Shown: positions 55,358 to 64,000, counted from the first letter of the stretch. The stretch: DNA of 64,000 bases from Bradyrhizobium sp. Gha (GCF_900113735.1 NZ_FOQM01000021.1:62001-126000), one strand, 5' to 3'. Made by a program: numbers and translations. The notes: generated by a model from the letters alone, not told the origin.

Positions 55358-57289
55358 TCAGGCCGCGGGCTCGATGTAGCGCGGGAACGCCGGCGTCGGC
55401 GCCGGCAACGTCGAGCCGGGCGCGATCCGCTTGTCCCCGCCGAGCATGGCGAAGTTGCGCTCCCCTTCGGGGATGGCGAGGCTGTCGAGCAGGAGGCTGG
55501 AAGCACCCGGCATTGCCGGCTGAGCCAGGATCGCGACCTGGCGCACGACTTCGGCGGTGACGTAGAGCACCGTCTTCTGCCTGACAGGATCGGTCTTGGC
55601 GAGCGCCCATGGCGCCTCGCCCGCGAAATAGCGGTTCGCTTCCGCAACAACGGCCCATACGGCATTGAGCCATTGATGGATCTGCTGCGTGGCCATCGCC
55701 TCGCGCGACGCTCCGACCATTCCGTCGGCCATCGCCAAAATCGCCTTGTCGCCGTCGCTGAACGCCCCCGGCTCGGGCAGCACGCCGCCGAGCTGCTTCG
55801 CAATCATCGACAGCGAGCGCTGAGCGAGGTTGCCGAGATCGTTGGCGAGATCGGCGTTGATGCGCGCCACGATGGCTTCGTGGTTGTAGTTGCCGTCCTG
55901 GCCGAACGGCACCTCGCGCAGGAAGAAATAGCGCATCTGGTCGACGCCATACTGGTCGGCGAGATTGAAGGGATCGACGACGTTGCCGACCGATTTCGAC
56001 ATCTTCTCGCCCCTGTTGAACAGGAAGCCATGGGCATAGACCCGCTTCGGCAGCGGGAGCCCGGCCGATAGCAAGAAGGCTGGCCAGTACACCGCGTGGA
56101 AGCGGATGATGTCCTTGCCGATGATGTGCACATCCGCGGGCCAGTAGCGCCAGTTCCCGTCGGTCTCGTCGGGAAAGCCGACGCCGGTGAGATAGTTGGT
56201 CAGCGCGTCGACCCAGACATACATTACGTGATCTTCGTCGCCGGGCACTTTGACGCCCCAGTCGAACGTCGTGCGCGAGATCGAGAGATCGCGCAGGCCA
56301 CCCTTGACGAAGCTCATCACCTCGTTCTTGCGGGAGTCCGGCCCGACGAAATCGGGCTGATCCGAATAGAGCTTGAGCAGCTTGTCCTGGTAGGCCGAGA
56401 GGCGGAAGAAATAGCTCTTCTCCTCGACCCATTCGACCGGCGTGCCCTGCGGCCCGAGCCGCACGCCCTCGTCGTTCAGACGCGTCTCATCCTCGGCGTA
56501 ATAGGCCTCATCTCGCACCGAGTACCAGCCGGAATAGGTGTCGGCATAGATGTCGCCGTTCGCTTCCATGCGACGCCAGATCTCCTGGCTGGAGCGATGG
56601 TGTTGCTCCTCGGTCGTGCGGATGAAGCGGTCGAACGACACGTTCAGCCGCTCGTCCATCTCCTTGAAGCGTCCGGCGTTGCGGGTCGCAAGCGCGGATG
56701 GAGTCAGGCCCTCGTTCTGCGCGGTCTGGACCATCTTCAGACCGTGCTCGTCGGTGCCGGTCAGGAAGAACACGTCCTTGCCGTCGAGCCGCGCAAAGCG
56801 CGCCAGCACGTCGGCGGAGATTGCCTCATAGGCGTGGCCGATATGCGGGACACCGTTGGGATAGGCGATCGCGGTGGAGATGTAGAAGACGTTGTCGCGC
56901 GCGGGAGCGGCAACGGGCTTCGGCGCAGGCGGCGCTTCGGGTTTTGATGCCTTGGTCTTCGAGACTATGGGCTTCGACACCTCGGGCTTCGAGGCAACGG
57001 GGGGCACGGCCTTCAACGTCTTGGCAACAGCAGCTGGCGCGGCGATTACGGCAGATGCCGTCACCCTCGCCTTCTTGGCTGCCTTCTTCGATGGAGCTTT
57101 GGCCGACGCTTTCGCGACCTTCGTCGTCGCGGCCTTCTTGCCCGCCTTCTTTGCGCTCTTCGCGGCGCTCTTCTTCACGCCTTTCTTGGCAGCCTTGCGC
57201 CCGAGTGCCTTTGTCGACTTTTTCGCGGCGTTGTTCGCAGCCTTCTTGCTACCCTGGGCCTTGGCCGTTTTCTTAGCTCGTGCTGCCAC
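55358..57289 (-). CDS. metG: methionyl-tRNA synthetase with histone-like N-terminal extension
   Basis: 643-aa class I synthetase. Residues 132-643 form the enzyme: HIGH at 149-152 (VPHIGHAYE), [10 protein letters not shown], and the KMSKS loop in [14 protein letters not shown]; it resembles the shorter MetRS form without the C-terminal dimer domain. Residues 1-131 are almost only Lys, Ala, Ser, Pro and Val, first with histone-H1-like AAKK/KKA repeats, then SKPxxSK repeats. The start is GTG at 57289, supported by AGAGGA about 9 nt upstream, so the extension is probably translated. Part of the dacC-tmk-holB-metG-tatD run. Confidence 0.92.
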   Translation of the reverse strand: MAARAKKTAKAQGSKKAANNAAKKSTKALGRKAAKKGVKKSAAKSAKKAGKKAATTKVAKASAKAPSKKAAKKARVTASAVIAAPAAVAKTLKAVPPVASKPEVSKPIVSKTKASKPEAPPAPKPVAAPARDNVFYISTAIAYPNGVPHIGHAYEAISADVLARFARLDGKDVFFLTGTDEHGLKMVQTAQNEGLTPSALATRNAGRFKEMDERLNVSFDRFIRTTEEQHHRSSQEIWRRMEANGDIYADTYSGWYSVRDEAYYAEDETRLNDEGVRLGPQGTPVEWVEEKSYFFRLSAYQDKLLKLYSDQPDFVGPDSRKNEVMSFVKGGLRDLSISRTTFDWGVKVPGDEDHVMYVWVDALTNYLTGVGFPDETDGNWRYWPADVHIIGKDIIRFHAVYWPAFLLSAGLPLPKRVYAHGFLFNRGEKMSKSVGNVVDPFNLADQYGVDQMRYFFLREVPFGQDGNYNHEAIVARINADLANDLGNLAQRSLSMIAKQLGGVLPEPGAFSDGDKAILAMADGMVGASREAMATQQIHQWLNAVWAVVAEANRYFAGEAPWALAKTDPVRQKTVLYVTAEVVRQVAILAQPAMPGASSLLLDSLAIPEGERNFAMLGGDKRIAPGSTLPAPTPAFPRYIEPAA

Positions 57290-57344
57290 GACGAATTCCT
57301 CTACCGGATTCTCGAAATTTGGAAACGAAATCGCGTTGTTTTGC

Positions 57345-57388
57345 GCATGGTCTTTTCGGAAAACCGCTCCGCACTTTCCGGATCATGC
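57345..57388. repeat. palindromic element between holB and metG
   Basis: GCATGGTCTTTTCGGAAAA at the left and TTTCCGGATCATGC at the right form an imperfect inverted repeat around an 11-nt centre. I recognise the TTTTCGGAAAACC...TCCGGATCATGC pattern as a dispersed repeat of Bradyrhizobium and related genomes (recollection). It ends 1 nt before the holB stop codon. Confidence 0.55.
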
Positions 57389-57389
57389 T

Positions 57390-58436
57390 CTAGCGCGTTG
57401 CGTCCGACAGCCAACCGAACACCGAAAAAACCAAGGGCTTTCGCTCCAGATTGTAGGTTTCAGTGTCGCGCGCGGCGCGGACGATCTTTTCCCATACCTC
57501 GGCTAGGCGCGCAAGGCGCGGCAGGTTCTGGTTGGCATTGGCTTCGTCCGCATGCAGGCTTTGCGCGATCCAGCGATCGATGCCATGGATGAACGCCGCA
57601 AGCGCGACCCGGTCGTTGGTGGGAAGCGAATCGCCAAGCGTATGCAGCTCCCGCGGATCGACCTGCGGCAGGCGCGCCAGCAGCGCCGCCGTGCGCTGCT
57701 GGAGCTTGAGCGCGTCGCCGCCGAGCAGCGTCAGCGCGCGCGCGACGCTACCTTCGGAGGCCTCGGCGGCCTCGCGTAGCGCAAGATCGGTCGGCGCAAG
57801 ATCGGCGGCCGCAGCCGCGGCGCCGATCACCTCGTCGGTTGTGAGCGAACGCAGCCGCAGCTTGCGACAGCGCGACTGGATCGTGGCGAGCACACGTGCC
57901 GGTGCGTGGCTCACCAGGAGGAACAGCGATTGCTGCGGCGGCTCCTCCAGGATCTTCAGCAACGCGTTCGCCGCATTAGCATTGAGCTCGTCGACGGTGT
58001 CGACGATGCAGACGCGCCAGCCTTCAGCCGCCGCCGTCGAGCCGAAGAACGAAATGGTTTCGCGCGTCTCGTCGACGGTGATGACGGTACGCATCACACC
58101 GCGGTCATTCGCGGTACGCTCCAATGTCAGCAACCCGCCATGTGAGCTCGCTGCAACCTGCCGTGCCACAGCATCATCAGGATCGATCGCGAGGTCTTCG
58201 GCGCCCTGCACGGCGGGAGACTGCGGCTCTCCGTGGGCGAGCACGAAGCGCGCCATCCGGTAGGCCAGCGTCGCCTTGCCGATTCCTTGCGGTCCGCCAA
58301 TCAGCCAGGCATGCGGAATGCGTCCGCTGCGATAAGCCGTCAGCAGCGCGGTCTCGGCCTCGCGGTGGCCAAACAGCAAACTGGTCTCGCGCGGATGTGG
58401 AATCGCGCTCTCGCGCTCGACCTGACGCGGGCTCAT
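57390..58436 (-). CDS. holB: DNA polymerase III delta-prime subunit
   Basis: 348-aa clamp-loader subunit. The AAA+ P-loop is in LIGGPQGIGKATLAYRMARF. Walker B and sensor segments are VCIVDTVDELNANAANALLK and the SRC motif in IQSRCRKLRLR, typical of delta-prime. The four zinc cysteines of the E. coli protein are not evident. The ATG at 58436 overlaps the tmk stop (ATGA), the usual tmk-holB coupling. Confidence 0.92.
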   Translation of the reverse strand: MSPRQVERESAIPHPRETSLLFGHREAETALLTAYRSGRIPHAWLIGGPQGIGKATLAYRMARFVLAHGEPQSPAVQGAEDLAIDPDDAVARQVAASSHGGLLTLERTANDRGVMRTVITVDETRETISFFGSTAAAEGWRVCIVDTVDELNANAANALLKILEEPPQQSLFLLVSHAPARVLATIQSRCRKLRLRSLTTDEVIGAAAAAADLAPTDLALREAAEASEGSVARALTLLGGDALKLQQRTAALLARLPQVDPRELHTLGDSLPTNDRVALAAFIHGIDRWIAQSLHADEANANQNLPRLARLAEVWEKIVRAARDTETYNLERKPLVFSVFGWLSDATR

Positions 58437-59119
58437 GCCGAGATCACCGATGCCGAGGTCGCCAGGAGACGGTCGCGCAGCGCGGTCCAGACCCGCCCTG
58501 CAATCGTGTCTGGGTCGGAATTGGCGTCGATCAGCACGCAACGTGAAGGATCGTCCGCGGCGATCTTGCGATAGGCCTCGCGCAGGCCCTGATGGAAGGC
58601 CAGCTGCTCGCCCTCAAATCTGTCAGGCGTGCCACTGCCCCGCCGCGCCGCCGCGCGTGCCAGGCCGATTTCGACGGGCAAATCGAGGATGATGGTGAGA
58701 TCAGGCTTGAGATCACCGATCGTGACCCGCTGCATCGCATTGATCAGCGCGGTGGGCACGCTGCCGAGGCTGCCCTGATAGGCCCGGGTCGAGTCGGCGA
58801 AGCGGTCGCACAGGACCCAGATGCCCCGGCTGAGCGCAGGCTGGATCACGGTGCGGACATGGTCGTCGCGCGCGGCCGCAAACAGCAGCGTCTCGGCTTC
58901 GGGCCCGAGCAGCTTGCCCATGCCCGACAGCACCAGATGCCGCATGACCTCTGCGCCCGGCGAGCCGCCCGGCTCGCGCGTGACGAGGATGCGCATCCTT
59001 GCCGCCTTGAGACGATCGGCGAGCTTCTTGATCTGGGTCGACTTGCCCGTCCCCTCGCCGCCTTCAAAGGTGACGAAGCGCCCGCGTCCAGACGGCCATG
59101 TTACCGCGCTTTCGGTCAT
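58433..59119 (-). CDS. tmk: thymidylate kinase
   Basis: 228-aa kinase phosphorylating dTMP to dTDP. The P-loop is FEGGEGTGKSTQIKKLADRL, the DR motif is in CDRFADSTRAYQG, and the nucleotide block is LPVEIGLARAAARRG. It starts 2 nt after dacC ends and overlaps holB, so it is in the middle of a tight operon. Confidence 0.95.
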   Translation of the reverse strand: MTESAVTWPSGRGRFVTFEGGEGTGKSTQIKKLADRLKAARMRILVTREPGGSPGAEVMRHLVLSGMGKLLGPEAETLLFAAARDDHVRTVIQPALSRGIWVLCDRFADSTRAYQGSLGSVPTALINAMQRVTIGDLKPDLTIILDLPVEIGLARAAARRGSGTPDRFEGEQLAFHQGLREAYRKIAADDPSRCVLIDANSDPDTIAGRVWTALRDRLLATSASVISA

Positions 59120-59121
59120 GA

Positions 59122-60384
59122 TCAGAGCTTCTCGGCGCCTGCGCGGAACATGCCGATGACGAGCTCGCTGGCGCCATCGATCGCGCGCCGCATGGTCGAG
59201 CCGGTGCCAACAGCCTCGGCCGCGTAGACCGGCGTCTCGACGGCGATATTGCCGCTGCGCCAGACCCTGGCCACGCCGACCTGCTGGCCCGCCTGGACCG
59301 GCGCGCGCACCGGACCGTTATAGACCACGCGCGCGATCAGCTTGTCGCCGCCGCTCTTGTGCACCATCACCTTCACCGGCTCTTTCGCAATCAGCTTCAC
59401 CGAGCGGCTGTCGCCGCCAAAGACCTTGGCGTAACCGAGGGGCTGGTCAGCTGCGATCAGCGTGCGGGTCTCGAAATTGCGAAAGCCCCATTCCAGCATC
59501 TTCTTGGCTTCGGTGGCGCGGTCTTCGGAATCTTCCAGGCCGTTGACGACGACGATCAATCGGGTGCCGTTCTGCACGGCCGAGCCGACCATGCCGTAGC
59601 CGCCCTCCTTGGTGTAGCCGGTCTTCAGCCCGTCTGCTCCTTCCATCGCATTGAGCAGCGGATTGCGGTTGGGCTGGCGGATCTTGTTCCAGGTGAACTC
59701 CTTTTCGCCGAACAGTTTATAGAATTCGGGAAAGTCCAGGATGATGTGCCGGGCGAGCATGCCGAGCTCTCGCACCGTCATCTTGTTGCCGGGGTCGGGC
59801 AAGCCGTTGGAATTGGCGAAGGTCGATTTGGTCAGGCCGAGTTCGCGGGCGCGCTTGGTCATGAAGTCGGCGGCAAAAATCTTCTCGCTGCCGGCAATGC
59901 CTTCTGCGAGCGCGATGCAGGCGTCATTGCCGCTCTGGATGATCGCACCGTGCAGGAGGTCATCGACCGAGACCTTGCTGTTGATGGCAGCGAACATGGT
60001 CGAGGTGCCGGAAGGGGCACCACCCTTGCGCCAGGCATTCTCGCTGATCCGGTATTCGTCGGTCAGCTTGACGTCGCCCTTCTTGATCGCGTTGAACACG
60101 ACCTCGGCGGTCATGAGCTTCATCATGCTGGAAGGCGCGCGCAACTCGTCGGGGTTCTTCTCGAACAGAACGCTGCCGCTGGAAGCCTCGATCAGGATCG
60201 CGGTGGGGGCATCGCCGTCGAAGCCGGTATCCTCGGTCTTCTTGGCGCCCTGGACGCTCTGGTTCGCGGCATAGAGCACCCCGCCCCAGCTGAGGCTCAC
60301 CGCAAGCGCCCCCGCAACCAGCCCGCGCGCCAGTGCTCCGGCTGTGAAGCCGGTATGACGAAGCGAGATGAGATGAAATACCAT
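59122..60384 (-). CDS. D-alanyl-D-alanine carboxypeptidase (PBP5/6 family)
   Basis: 420-aa low-molecular-weight penicillin-binding protein that trims the terminal D-Ala of peptidoglycan stem peptides in the periplasm. A signal peptide ends near residue 40 (VLYAA). The active-site motifs are Ser86-MM-Lys89 (SxxK), Ser151-Gly-Asn153 (SxN) and LKTGYTKEGG. The C-terminus carries the PBP5-type beta domain and ends in an amphipathic helix for membrane attachment. The start at ATG 60384 is preferred over a TTG at 60414. Commonly called dacC/dacF in this context. Confidence 0.92.
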   Translation of the reverse strand: MVFHLISLRHTGFTAGALARGLVAGALAVSLSWGGVLYAANQSVQGAKKTEDTGFDGDAPTAILIEASSGSVLFEKNPDELRAPSSMMKLMTAEVVFNAIKKGDVKLTDEYRISENAWRKGGAPSGTSTMFAAINSKVSVDDLLHGAIIQSGNDACIALAEGIAGSEKIFAADFMTKRARELGLTKSTFANSNGLPDPGNKMTVRELGMLARHIILDFPEFYKLFGEKEFTWNKIRQPNRNPLLNAMEGADGLKTGYTKEGGYGMVGSAVQNGTRLIVVVNGLEDSEDRATEAKKMLEWGFRNFETRTLIAADQPLGYAKVFGGDSRSVKLIAKEPVKVMVHKSGGDKLIARVVYNGPVRAPVQAGQQVGVARVWRSGNIAVETPVYAAEAVGTGSTMRRAIDGASELVIGMFRAGAEKL

Positions 60385-60537
60385 GGCGAAGCCCTGAGAG
60401 CGCCGTTCTAACAAATGGAACAGGTGCGAACAACACGAGGGTCGTTGCTTGCCCCCGAGATTGCACGATTCTCATCGCGCCCCTATCGTGTCACCTGATG
60501 TTTTTCAACCAAACCCCTGAAACAAGGCGGAAAAGCG

Positions 60538-61494
60538 ATGTCCATTACCCGAGCGATCAAGGCCAACGGGATCGACCTCTTCATCCGCGAGGCCGGTCAG
60601 GGACCACTGGTGGTGCTGTGCCATGGCTGGCCGGAACTGTCCTACTCGTGGCGACACCAGATCCCTGCCTTAGCAGCGGCCGGGTTTCATGTCGTAGCCC
60701 CGGACATGCGGGGCTACGGCCAGAGCGCGGCGCCGCCGGAGGTGGCAGCCTATTCGATCTTCGATCTGGTCGGCGACGTCGTCGGCCTGGTCCGGGCGCT
60801 CGGCGAGACCAAAGCCATCGTGGTCGGCCATGACTGGGGCGCGCCGGTGGCCTGGCACGCGGCACTGTTCCGCCCGGATATCTTCACGGCCGTCGCAGGC
60901 CTGAGCGTGCCCCCGCCGTTCCGCGGACGCGGCAAGCCGCTCGAGCTGCTGCGCCAGGGCGGCATCACCAATTTCTACTGGCAGTATTTCCAGACGCCCG
61001 GTGTCGCCGAGGCCGAGTTCGAGCGTGACGTCGCTCGCACCATGCGCATTGTGCTCGGCGGCCGCGGACTTGCCGATCCGAACGCCGCGATGTTCGTCCA
61101 GGAGGGCAAGGGCTTTCTCGGCCATGCCACAGGCGACGAGCCGCTGCCGGCGTGGCTGAGCGAGGCCGATCTTGCTCATTTCACCGAAAGCTTCCGCTCT
61201 TCCGGGTTTCGTGGCGGGCTGAATTGGTATCGCAACCTCGACCGCAATTGGGAGCTGACCGCGCCCTGGCAGGACGCGCAAATCCACCAGCCCTCCCTGT
61301 TCATCGCCGGCGCGCAGGACGCCGTCATCACCGGCCTGATCGGCGCCAAGCGGGTCAACGAGCTGGAGCGCGTGCTGCCCAATCTCACGCGAAAGCTGAT
61401 CATCGACGGTGCCGGTCACTGGGTGCAGCAGGAACGGCCCGACGAGGTCAATGCCGCGCTTTTGCGGTTCTTGCGCGAAGCGGCATCAGGCTAG
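60538..61494 (+). CDS. alpha/beta hydrolase, epoxide hydrolase-like
   Basis: 318-aa alpha/beta-hydrolase. The oxyanion-hole motif is LCHGWPELSYSWRHQ. The nucleophile is Asp in VVGHDWGAPVAW, as in epoxide hydrolases and haloalkane dehalogenases, and the catalytic His is in IDGAGHWVQQERP. The cap domain holds likely ring-opening tyrosines (ITNFYWQYF; GLNWYRNLDRNW), favouring an epoxide hydrolase. It has an AAGGCGG ribosome binding site. It stands alone on the plus strand between dacC and rlpA, which are usually close neighbours. Confidence 0.85.
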   Translation: MSITRAIKANGIDLFIREAGQGPLVVLCHGWPELSYSWRHQIPALAAAGFHVVAPDMRGYGQSAAPPEVAAYSIFDLVGDVVGLVRALGETKAIVVGHDWGAPVAWHAALFRPDIFTAVAGLSVPPPFRGRGKPLELLRQGGITNFYWQYFQTPGVAEAEFERDVARTMRIVLGGRGLADPNAAMFVQEGKGFLGHATGDEPLPAWLSEADLAHFTESFRSSGFRGGLNWYRNLDRNWELTAPWQDAQIHQPSLFIAGAQDAVITGLIGAKRVNELERVLPNLTRKLIIDGAGHWVQQERPDEVNAALLRFLREAASG

Positions 61495-61569
61495 CCAGAC
61501 GCGTCCTTCCTCAGTGCCATGTGGGGCGGCGCCCACAGACCTGGTCTCGGCAAAGCTGTTGCGGCTTGC

Positions 61570-62496
61570 CTAGTACAGGCCGCGGCCGGTCAGGATGCTG
61601 CGTGCCTCGGCTGCGCCGTCATCGGAGGTCGCCGGACCGCTATCTCCCGCGTAGCGGCCGCTCTCGTCATAAGACACTTGCCGGGCGTTCTGGAGCATCC
61701 GCCCCCGGCTGCGGCTCGAGGCCGACATCTCGGAGGTCGCCTCGATCGAGGCGAGGTCGGCCGACGTGTTGCCAAGGCTGTAGGGCCGCCCTTCCGGCAT
61801 CGGGACTTCGCCCCTGAAGGCGCCGCGGCTTGATGTCACCTCCGGCACGAACGGCCTGGCCGAAGCGACCCGGACCATCGAGGGTGACGGCGCCGGAACG
61901 CCGGTGCGCAAGGTCGCCATCAGCTGGCGGTCGTCGGAACCCTCCAACGGCGCCCGGCCGACATATTCGACGCGCACTCTGGCGACACCATTGCCTTTGA
62001 ATTCAAGCAGTTCGGCGGCTTTGTTCGAGACGTCGATGAGGCGATTGCCGTGATAGGGCCCGCGGTCGTTGACGCGGACGATCAGCGACTTGCCATTGGA
62101 GAGATTGGTCACCCGCGCATAGGACGGCATCGGCAGGGTGGGATGCGCCGCCGTCAGCGAGGCCATGTCGAATACTTCGCCGTTGGCGGTCAGGCGACCA
62201 TGAAAGTCGTCGCCGTACCAGGAGGCCGTGCCCTCGGCGCGGTAATTGACGTCCTCCTCCGGTACGTAGGTCCGCCCTGCAACGACATAAGGCTTTCCGA
62301 CGCGATAGGTGCCGCCGCCCTTGGGGACGGGTTCGCCGAAGCCAACGACCCGTGGGCTCGACGACACGCCGTATTTGGGGTCCACCCGGCTGGCGAACTT
62401 GTTGGACGAGGCGCAATTGGCAAGCGCAAGGCAACCGGCCACCACCGCAACGCACCGCGCGGCCCGCACCACCGAATCTGACCGTCGGATCCCCAT
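61570..62496 (-). CDS. rlpA: septal ring lytic transglycosylase RlpA (lipoprotein)
   Basis: 308-aa outer membrane lipoprotein. A signal peptide with lipobox LANC places the lipidated Cys at residue 28. The double-psi beta-barrel domain runs from EGTASWYGDDFHGRLTANGE to RNDRGPY-type sequence (VRVNDRGPYHGNRLIDVS) with the catalytic Asp. RlpA cleaves denuded septal glycan strands. The C-terminal 110 or so residues are Ser/Arg-rich; I do not recognise a SPOR domain. The ATG at 62496 is chosen over an in-frame GTG at 62532. Confidence 0.87.
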   Translation of the reverse strand: MGIRRSDSVVRAARCVAVVAGCLALANCASSNKFASRVDPKYGVSSSPRVVGFGEPVPKGGGTYRVGKPYVVAGRTYVPEEDVNYRAEGTASWYGDDFHGRLTANGEVFDMASLTAAHPTLPMPSYARVTNLSNGKSLIVRVNDRGPYHGNRLIDVSNKAAELLEFKGNGVARVRVEYVGRAPLEGSDDRQLMATLRTGVPAPSPSMVRVASARPFVPEVTSSRGAFRGEVPMPEGRPYSLGNTSADLASIEATSEMSASSRSRGRMLQNARQVSYDESGRYAGDSGPATSDDGAAEARSILTGRGLY

Positions 62497-62858
62497 TCGC
62501 CCCAAATACCATTTCCCCGGAGACGGACCCACCCCGCTTGCACACGGGAATCGCCTTCCGGTCCTTTAAGCCCGAGGCGGCCCACCACCGTCTCAGAGAC
62601 GGTAACGATAACGCAACCCGAACACGGCGGAAATGGGGAGCCCACAACGTTCGCGTCGGCATGGTAAACAGGACGTTCGGCATTCTCGTTGATCTACGGA
62701 ACGAGGGCTTCGCAGCCGCTCTGATGTGCCAGTCCCGCACAAGCTGTTGCGCCAAAACCTCACTCCACCCCCGATATCGTCGGCTTCACTGGAATTCTTT
62801 TGACTGTGCAAGGCCGCGCGCGTTTTCTCGCGTGCAGGGGCGGGATTGGAATTTAACG
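62497..62858. other. intergenic region upstream of rlpA
   Basis: 362 nt without a supported gene. It contains a perfect 7-bp inverted repeat ACCGTCT-CAG-AGACGGT (62587-62603) about 90 nt upstream of rlpA, possibly an operator. Overlapping frames on both strands have no recognisable product. Confidence 0.4.
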
Positions 62859-62948
62859 ATGATCGAGACGGTTTCGGCACTGATGGGTCTCTTAAGCGCG
62901 GGAATCTTCCTGGCCCATGCGTTTGAAGGCTACCGCACGAGGGCCTGA
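62859..62948 (+). CDS. 29-aa single-helix membrane mini-protein
   Basis: MIETVSALMGLLSAGIFLAH followed by AFEGYRTRA: one hydrophobic helix of about 16 residues with a short basic tail. ATG at 62859 and TGA at 62946-62948. The ribosome binding site is weak (GGAATTTAACG). I believe very similar short proteins are annotated in related Bradyrhizobium genomes, but this was not checked. Function unknown. Confidence 0.5.
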   Translation: MIETVSALMGLLSAGIFLAHAFEGYRTRA

Positions 62949-63051
62949 CGGCACTCGCGCGGTCGACATTGCATCACCTCTTCTAGGCGGCACGTTCGGA
63001 CAATTTTAATCAATCCGATCGAGCATCGAAGGCGAGAGCAGCAGGTGTCCC

Positions 63052-63150
63052 ATGCGCAAACATGACTTCGTATCCGACGGCTTTCTGGCACTGACAGCAG
63101 GCGGCCTGGTGCTGCTCTGCTCGAGCCTCGTCGCCCTGGCCTTCGGCTAA
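63052..63150 (+). CDS. 32-aa single-helix membrane mini-protein
   Basis: Starts MRKHDFVSDGFLALTAGG and ends with a hydrophobic LVLLCSSLVALAFG segment. ATG at 63052, TAA at 63148-63150, with AGCAGGTG upstream as a possible ribosome binding site. It is followed by a 7-bp hairpin (63181-63200), which supports a small transcription unit. Function unknown. Confidence 0.48.
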   Translation: MRKHDFVSDGFLALTAGGLVLLCSSLVALAFG

Positions 63151-63180
63151 CCCTCGCGCCACCCGTTTCGAATTTTCAGA

Positions 63181-63200
63181 GCGCCGCGCGTCTGCGGCGC
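63181..63200 (+). terminator. hairpin after the 32-aa gene
   Basis: GCGCCGC (63181-63187), 6-nt loop, GCGGCGC (63194-63200), 30 nt after the stop codon. No T run; a terminator-like GC hairpin. From here to 63447 I see no supported gene. Confidence 0.4.
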
Positions 63201-63447
63201 AGCACGCGGAATCACCCCCGCTCCCGTTTAGTTGATTGAATTTCCGCGTTCGGCACCTCGACTAATTTCAAGAGGCCACGCCAACGCAGGTGACGCACAT
63301 GCTCGCCGAGAAATTTTTCCTGGTCCTGGAGTCGCTGATTCGAAGCGGCCGGACCTACCCCGACGGAAGCCCCCGGTTGGTCAGCAGCTCCCCCCACATT
63401 CCCGTGACGCTGCCGAACCCAAAATAGCGGCGCTGGACCACGGGGGC

Positions 63448-63738
63448 TCAGCGCAAGCCGAACGGCGAACTCCGGTAGAGGCTGTCGCGCGCTTCGGACA
63501 GGCAGACGAAGCTGCCATCGAATCCCCGGCCGTAGAGTTTCTGCCCTTTGCGGTAATAGACGCTCTTCCTGAAATCCAGCCACACCACCTTGTCGCCTGG
63601 GCAATGGCGCTGCGCTTGCGCCTCATTGCGGAAGGGCGTCAGCGGGGTCGCCAATACCACAGTGGCGCCGCCAGCGCCGACGACCATCGCACTTGCAAGT
63701 ACGCTATGTCCGAGCCATCGGCCAAAGCCACTGCGCAT
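63448..63738 (-). CDS. small secreted protein of unknown function
   Basis: 96-aa precursor from ATG 63738, with GGGAGG about 10 nt upstream. A hydrophobic signal segment (about 10-31) is followed by a mature part with KVVWLDFRKSVYYRKGQKLY and two cysteines (in QRHCPGD and FVCLSEA). The pattern recalls small rhizobial secreted proteins with VWVNT-x-S-x-VYH...YYG...YMCE motifs (recollection). The frame is open to 63861, but without a better start. Function unknown. Confidence 0.6.
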   Translation of the reverse strand: MRSGFGRWLGHSVLASAMVVGAGGATVVLATPLTPFRNEAQAQRHCPGDKVVWLDFRKSVYYRKGQKLYGRGFDGSFVCLSEARDSLYRSSPFGLR

Positions 63739-63898
63739 AACTATCGGCCTCCCGATCTCCGCCCCCCGGGCGGCCGTCCGGCACGTTAGCATGGGACGGC
63801 GCGATCCACACCCGATGAACCGGGCGGCGTGTCTTCCACCGGCCAGCTTGGCGCGGTACATGATGCCGAGACGATCTCAACCCGTGGATGCAATCTGA

Positions 63899-64000
63899 AT
63901 GTCGGCAGAGCTTGAACCCACCGGACCCCGCCCGCGGCTCGGGCTGTTGCCGATGATCATCTTCGGTTCGCGCTGGCTGCAGCTGCCGCTCTATCTCGGG
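63899..64000 (+). CDS. YqhA/UPF0114 family membrane protein, partial (C-terminus off the right edge)
   Basis: Only the first 34 codons are present: MSAELEPTGPRPRLGLLPMI followed by IFGSRWLQLPLYLG. The IFGSRWLQLPLYLGL-type start is the hallmark of the YqhA/TIGR00645 family of inner-membrane proteins of unknown function. Start ATG at 63899; no clear ribosome binding site. Confidence 0.75.
   Translation, partial: MSAELEPTGPRPRLGLLPMIIFGSRWLQLPLYLG

Noticed and set aside
62003-62755. 250-codon minus-strand ORF overlapping rlpA
   Set aside because: Different frame from rlpA, no domain, Arg-rich shadow.
63212-63604. 130-codon minus-strand ORF near the right edge
   Set aside because: Overlaps the better supported secreted-protein gene in another frame; no ribosome binding site or domain.

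Overview
The window looks like ordinary chromosome from an alphaproteobacterium of the Bradyrhizobium/Nitrobacteraceae type. The evidence is high G+C, the fixed order ispDF / dusB(nifR3)-ntrB-ntrC-ntrY-ntrX-hfq-hflX, a polar-organising PopZ protein, a general L-amino-acid aapJQMP transporter, and several Bradyrhizobium-style palindromic repeats. No rRNA, prophage, insertion sequence, CRISPR array or plasmid gene was seen. Two tRNA genes are present (Cys and Asn).

Layout. 1-7044: methionine/cysteine metabolism (partial metC; cysK) around the aapJQMP amino-acid importer. 7536-16739: a four-gene tripartite efflux operon (NodT-like outer membrane factor, HlyD-type adaptor, two tandem RND pumps). 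16781-21499: DTW-domain tRNA-modification protein, tRNA-Cys, small unknown genes, a two-transmembrane ionotropic-glutamate-receptor-like channel, tRNA-Asn and a divergent PCMT-like methyltransferase. 21704-29443: tolC, popZ, valS, 3-methyladenine glycosylase, lipA and a RatA/COQ10-like gene. 29499-41384: cinA and ispDF on the minus strand, diverging from the nitrogen-regulation block dusB-ntrBC-ntrYX-hfq-hflX. 41506-45590: mazG, queC, a tandem repeat cluster and a cobalt-type nitrile hydratase operon. 45712-53743: a crotonase, metNI without an adjacent metQ, and a TRAP transporter followed by an acyl-CoA ligase. 53757-62496: a minus-strand housekeeping run (MBL-fold hydrolase, tatD, metG, holB, tmk, dacC) and rlpA, with an epoxide-hydrolase-like gene between dacC and rlpA. 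62859-64000: two mini-membrane proteins, a small secreted protein and the start of a YqhA-family gene.

The most unusual points are listed here. (1) The channel gene at 18740-19882 has the LBD-M1-P-M2-LBD layout of prokaryotic GluR0 but lacks the K+ filter TVGYG. (2) A tandem repeat of about 241 bp links the 3' end of queC, a REP-like hairpin pair and a fragment of a nitrile hydratase accessory gene. In 17 shared codons, that fragment differs from the resident gene at 10 codons, all synonymously. (3) A perfect CRP-type palindrome lies upstream of a small secreted four-cysteine protein. (4) An intrinsic terminator on the minus strand lies between the divergent dusB promoter region and ispDF. 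(5) Methionyl-tRNA synthetase carries a histone-H1-like basic N-terminal extension. (6) NtrX lacks the GAFTGA loop.

All functional calls come from reading the translations and recalling family motifs. No database search was run.
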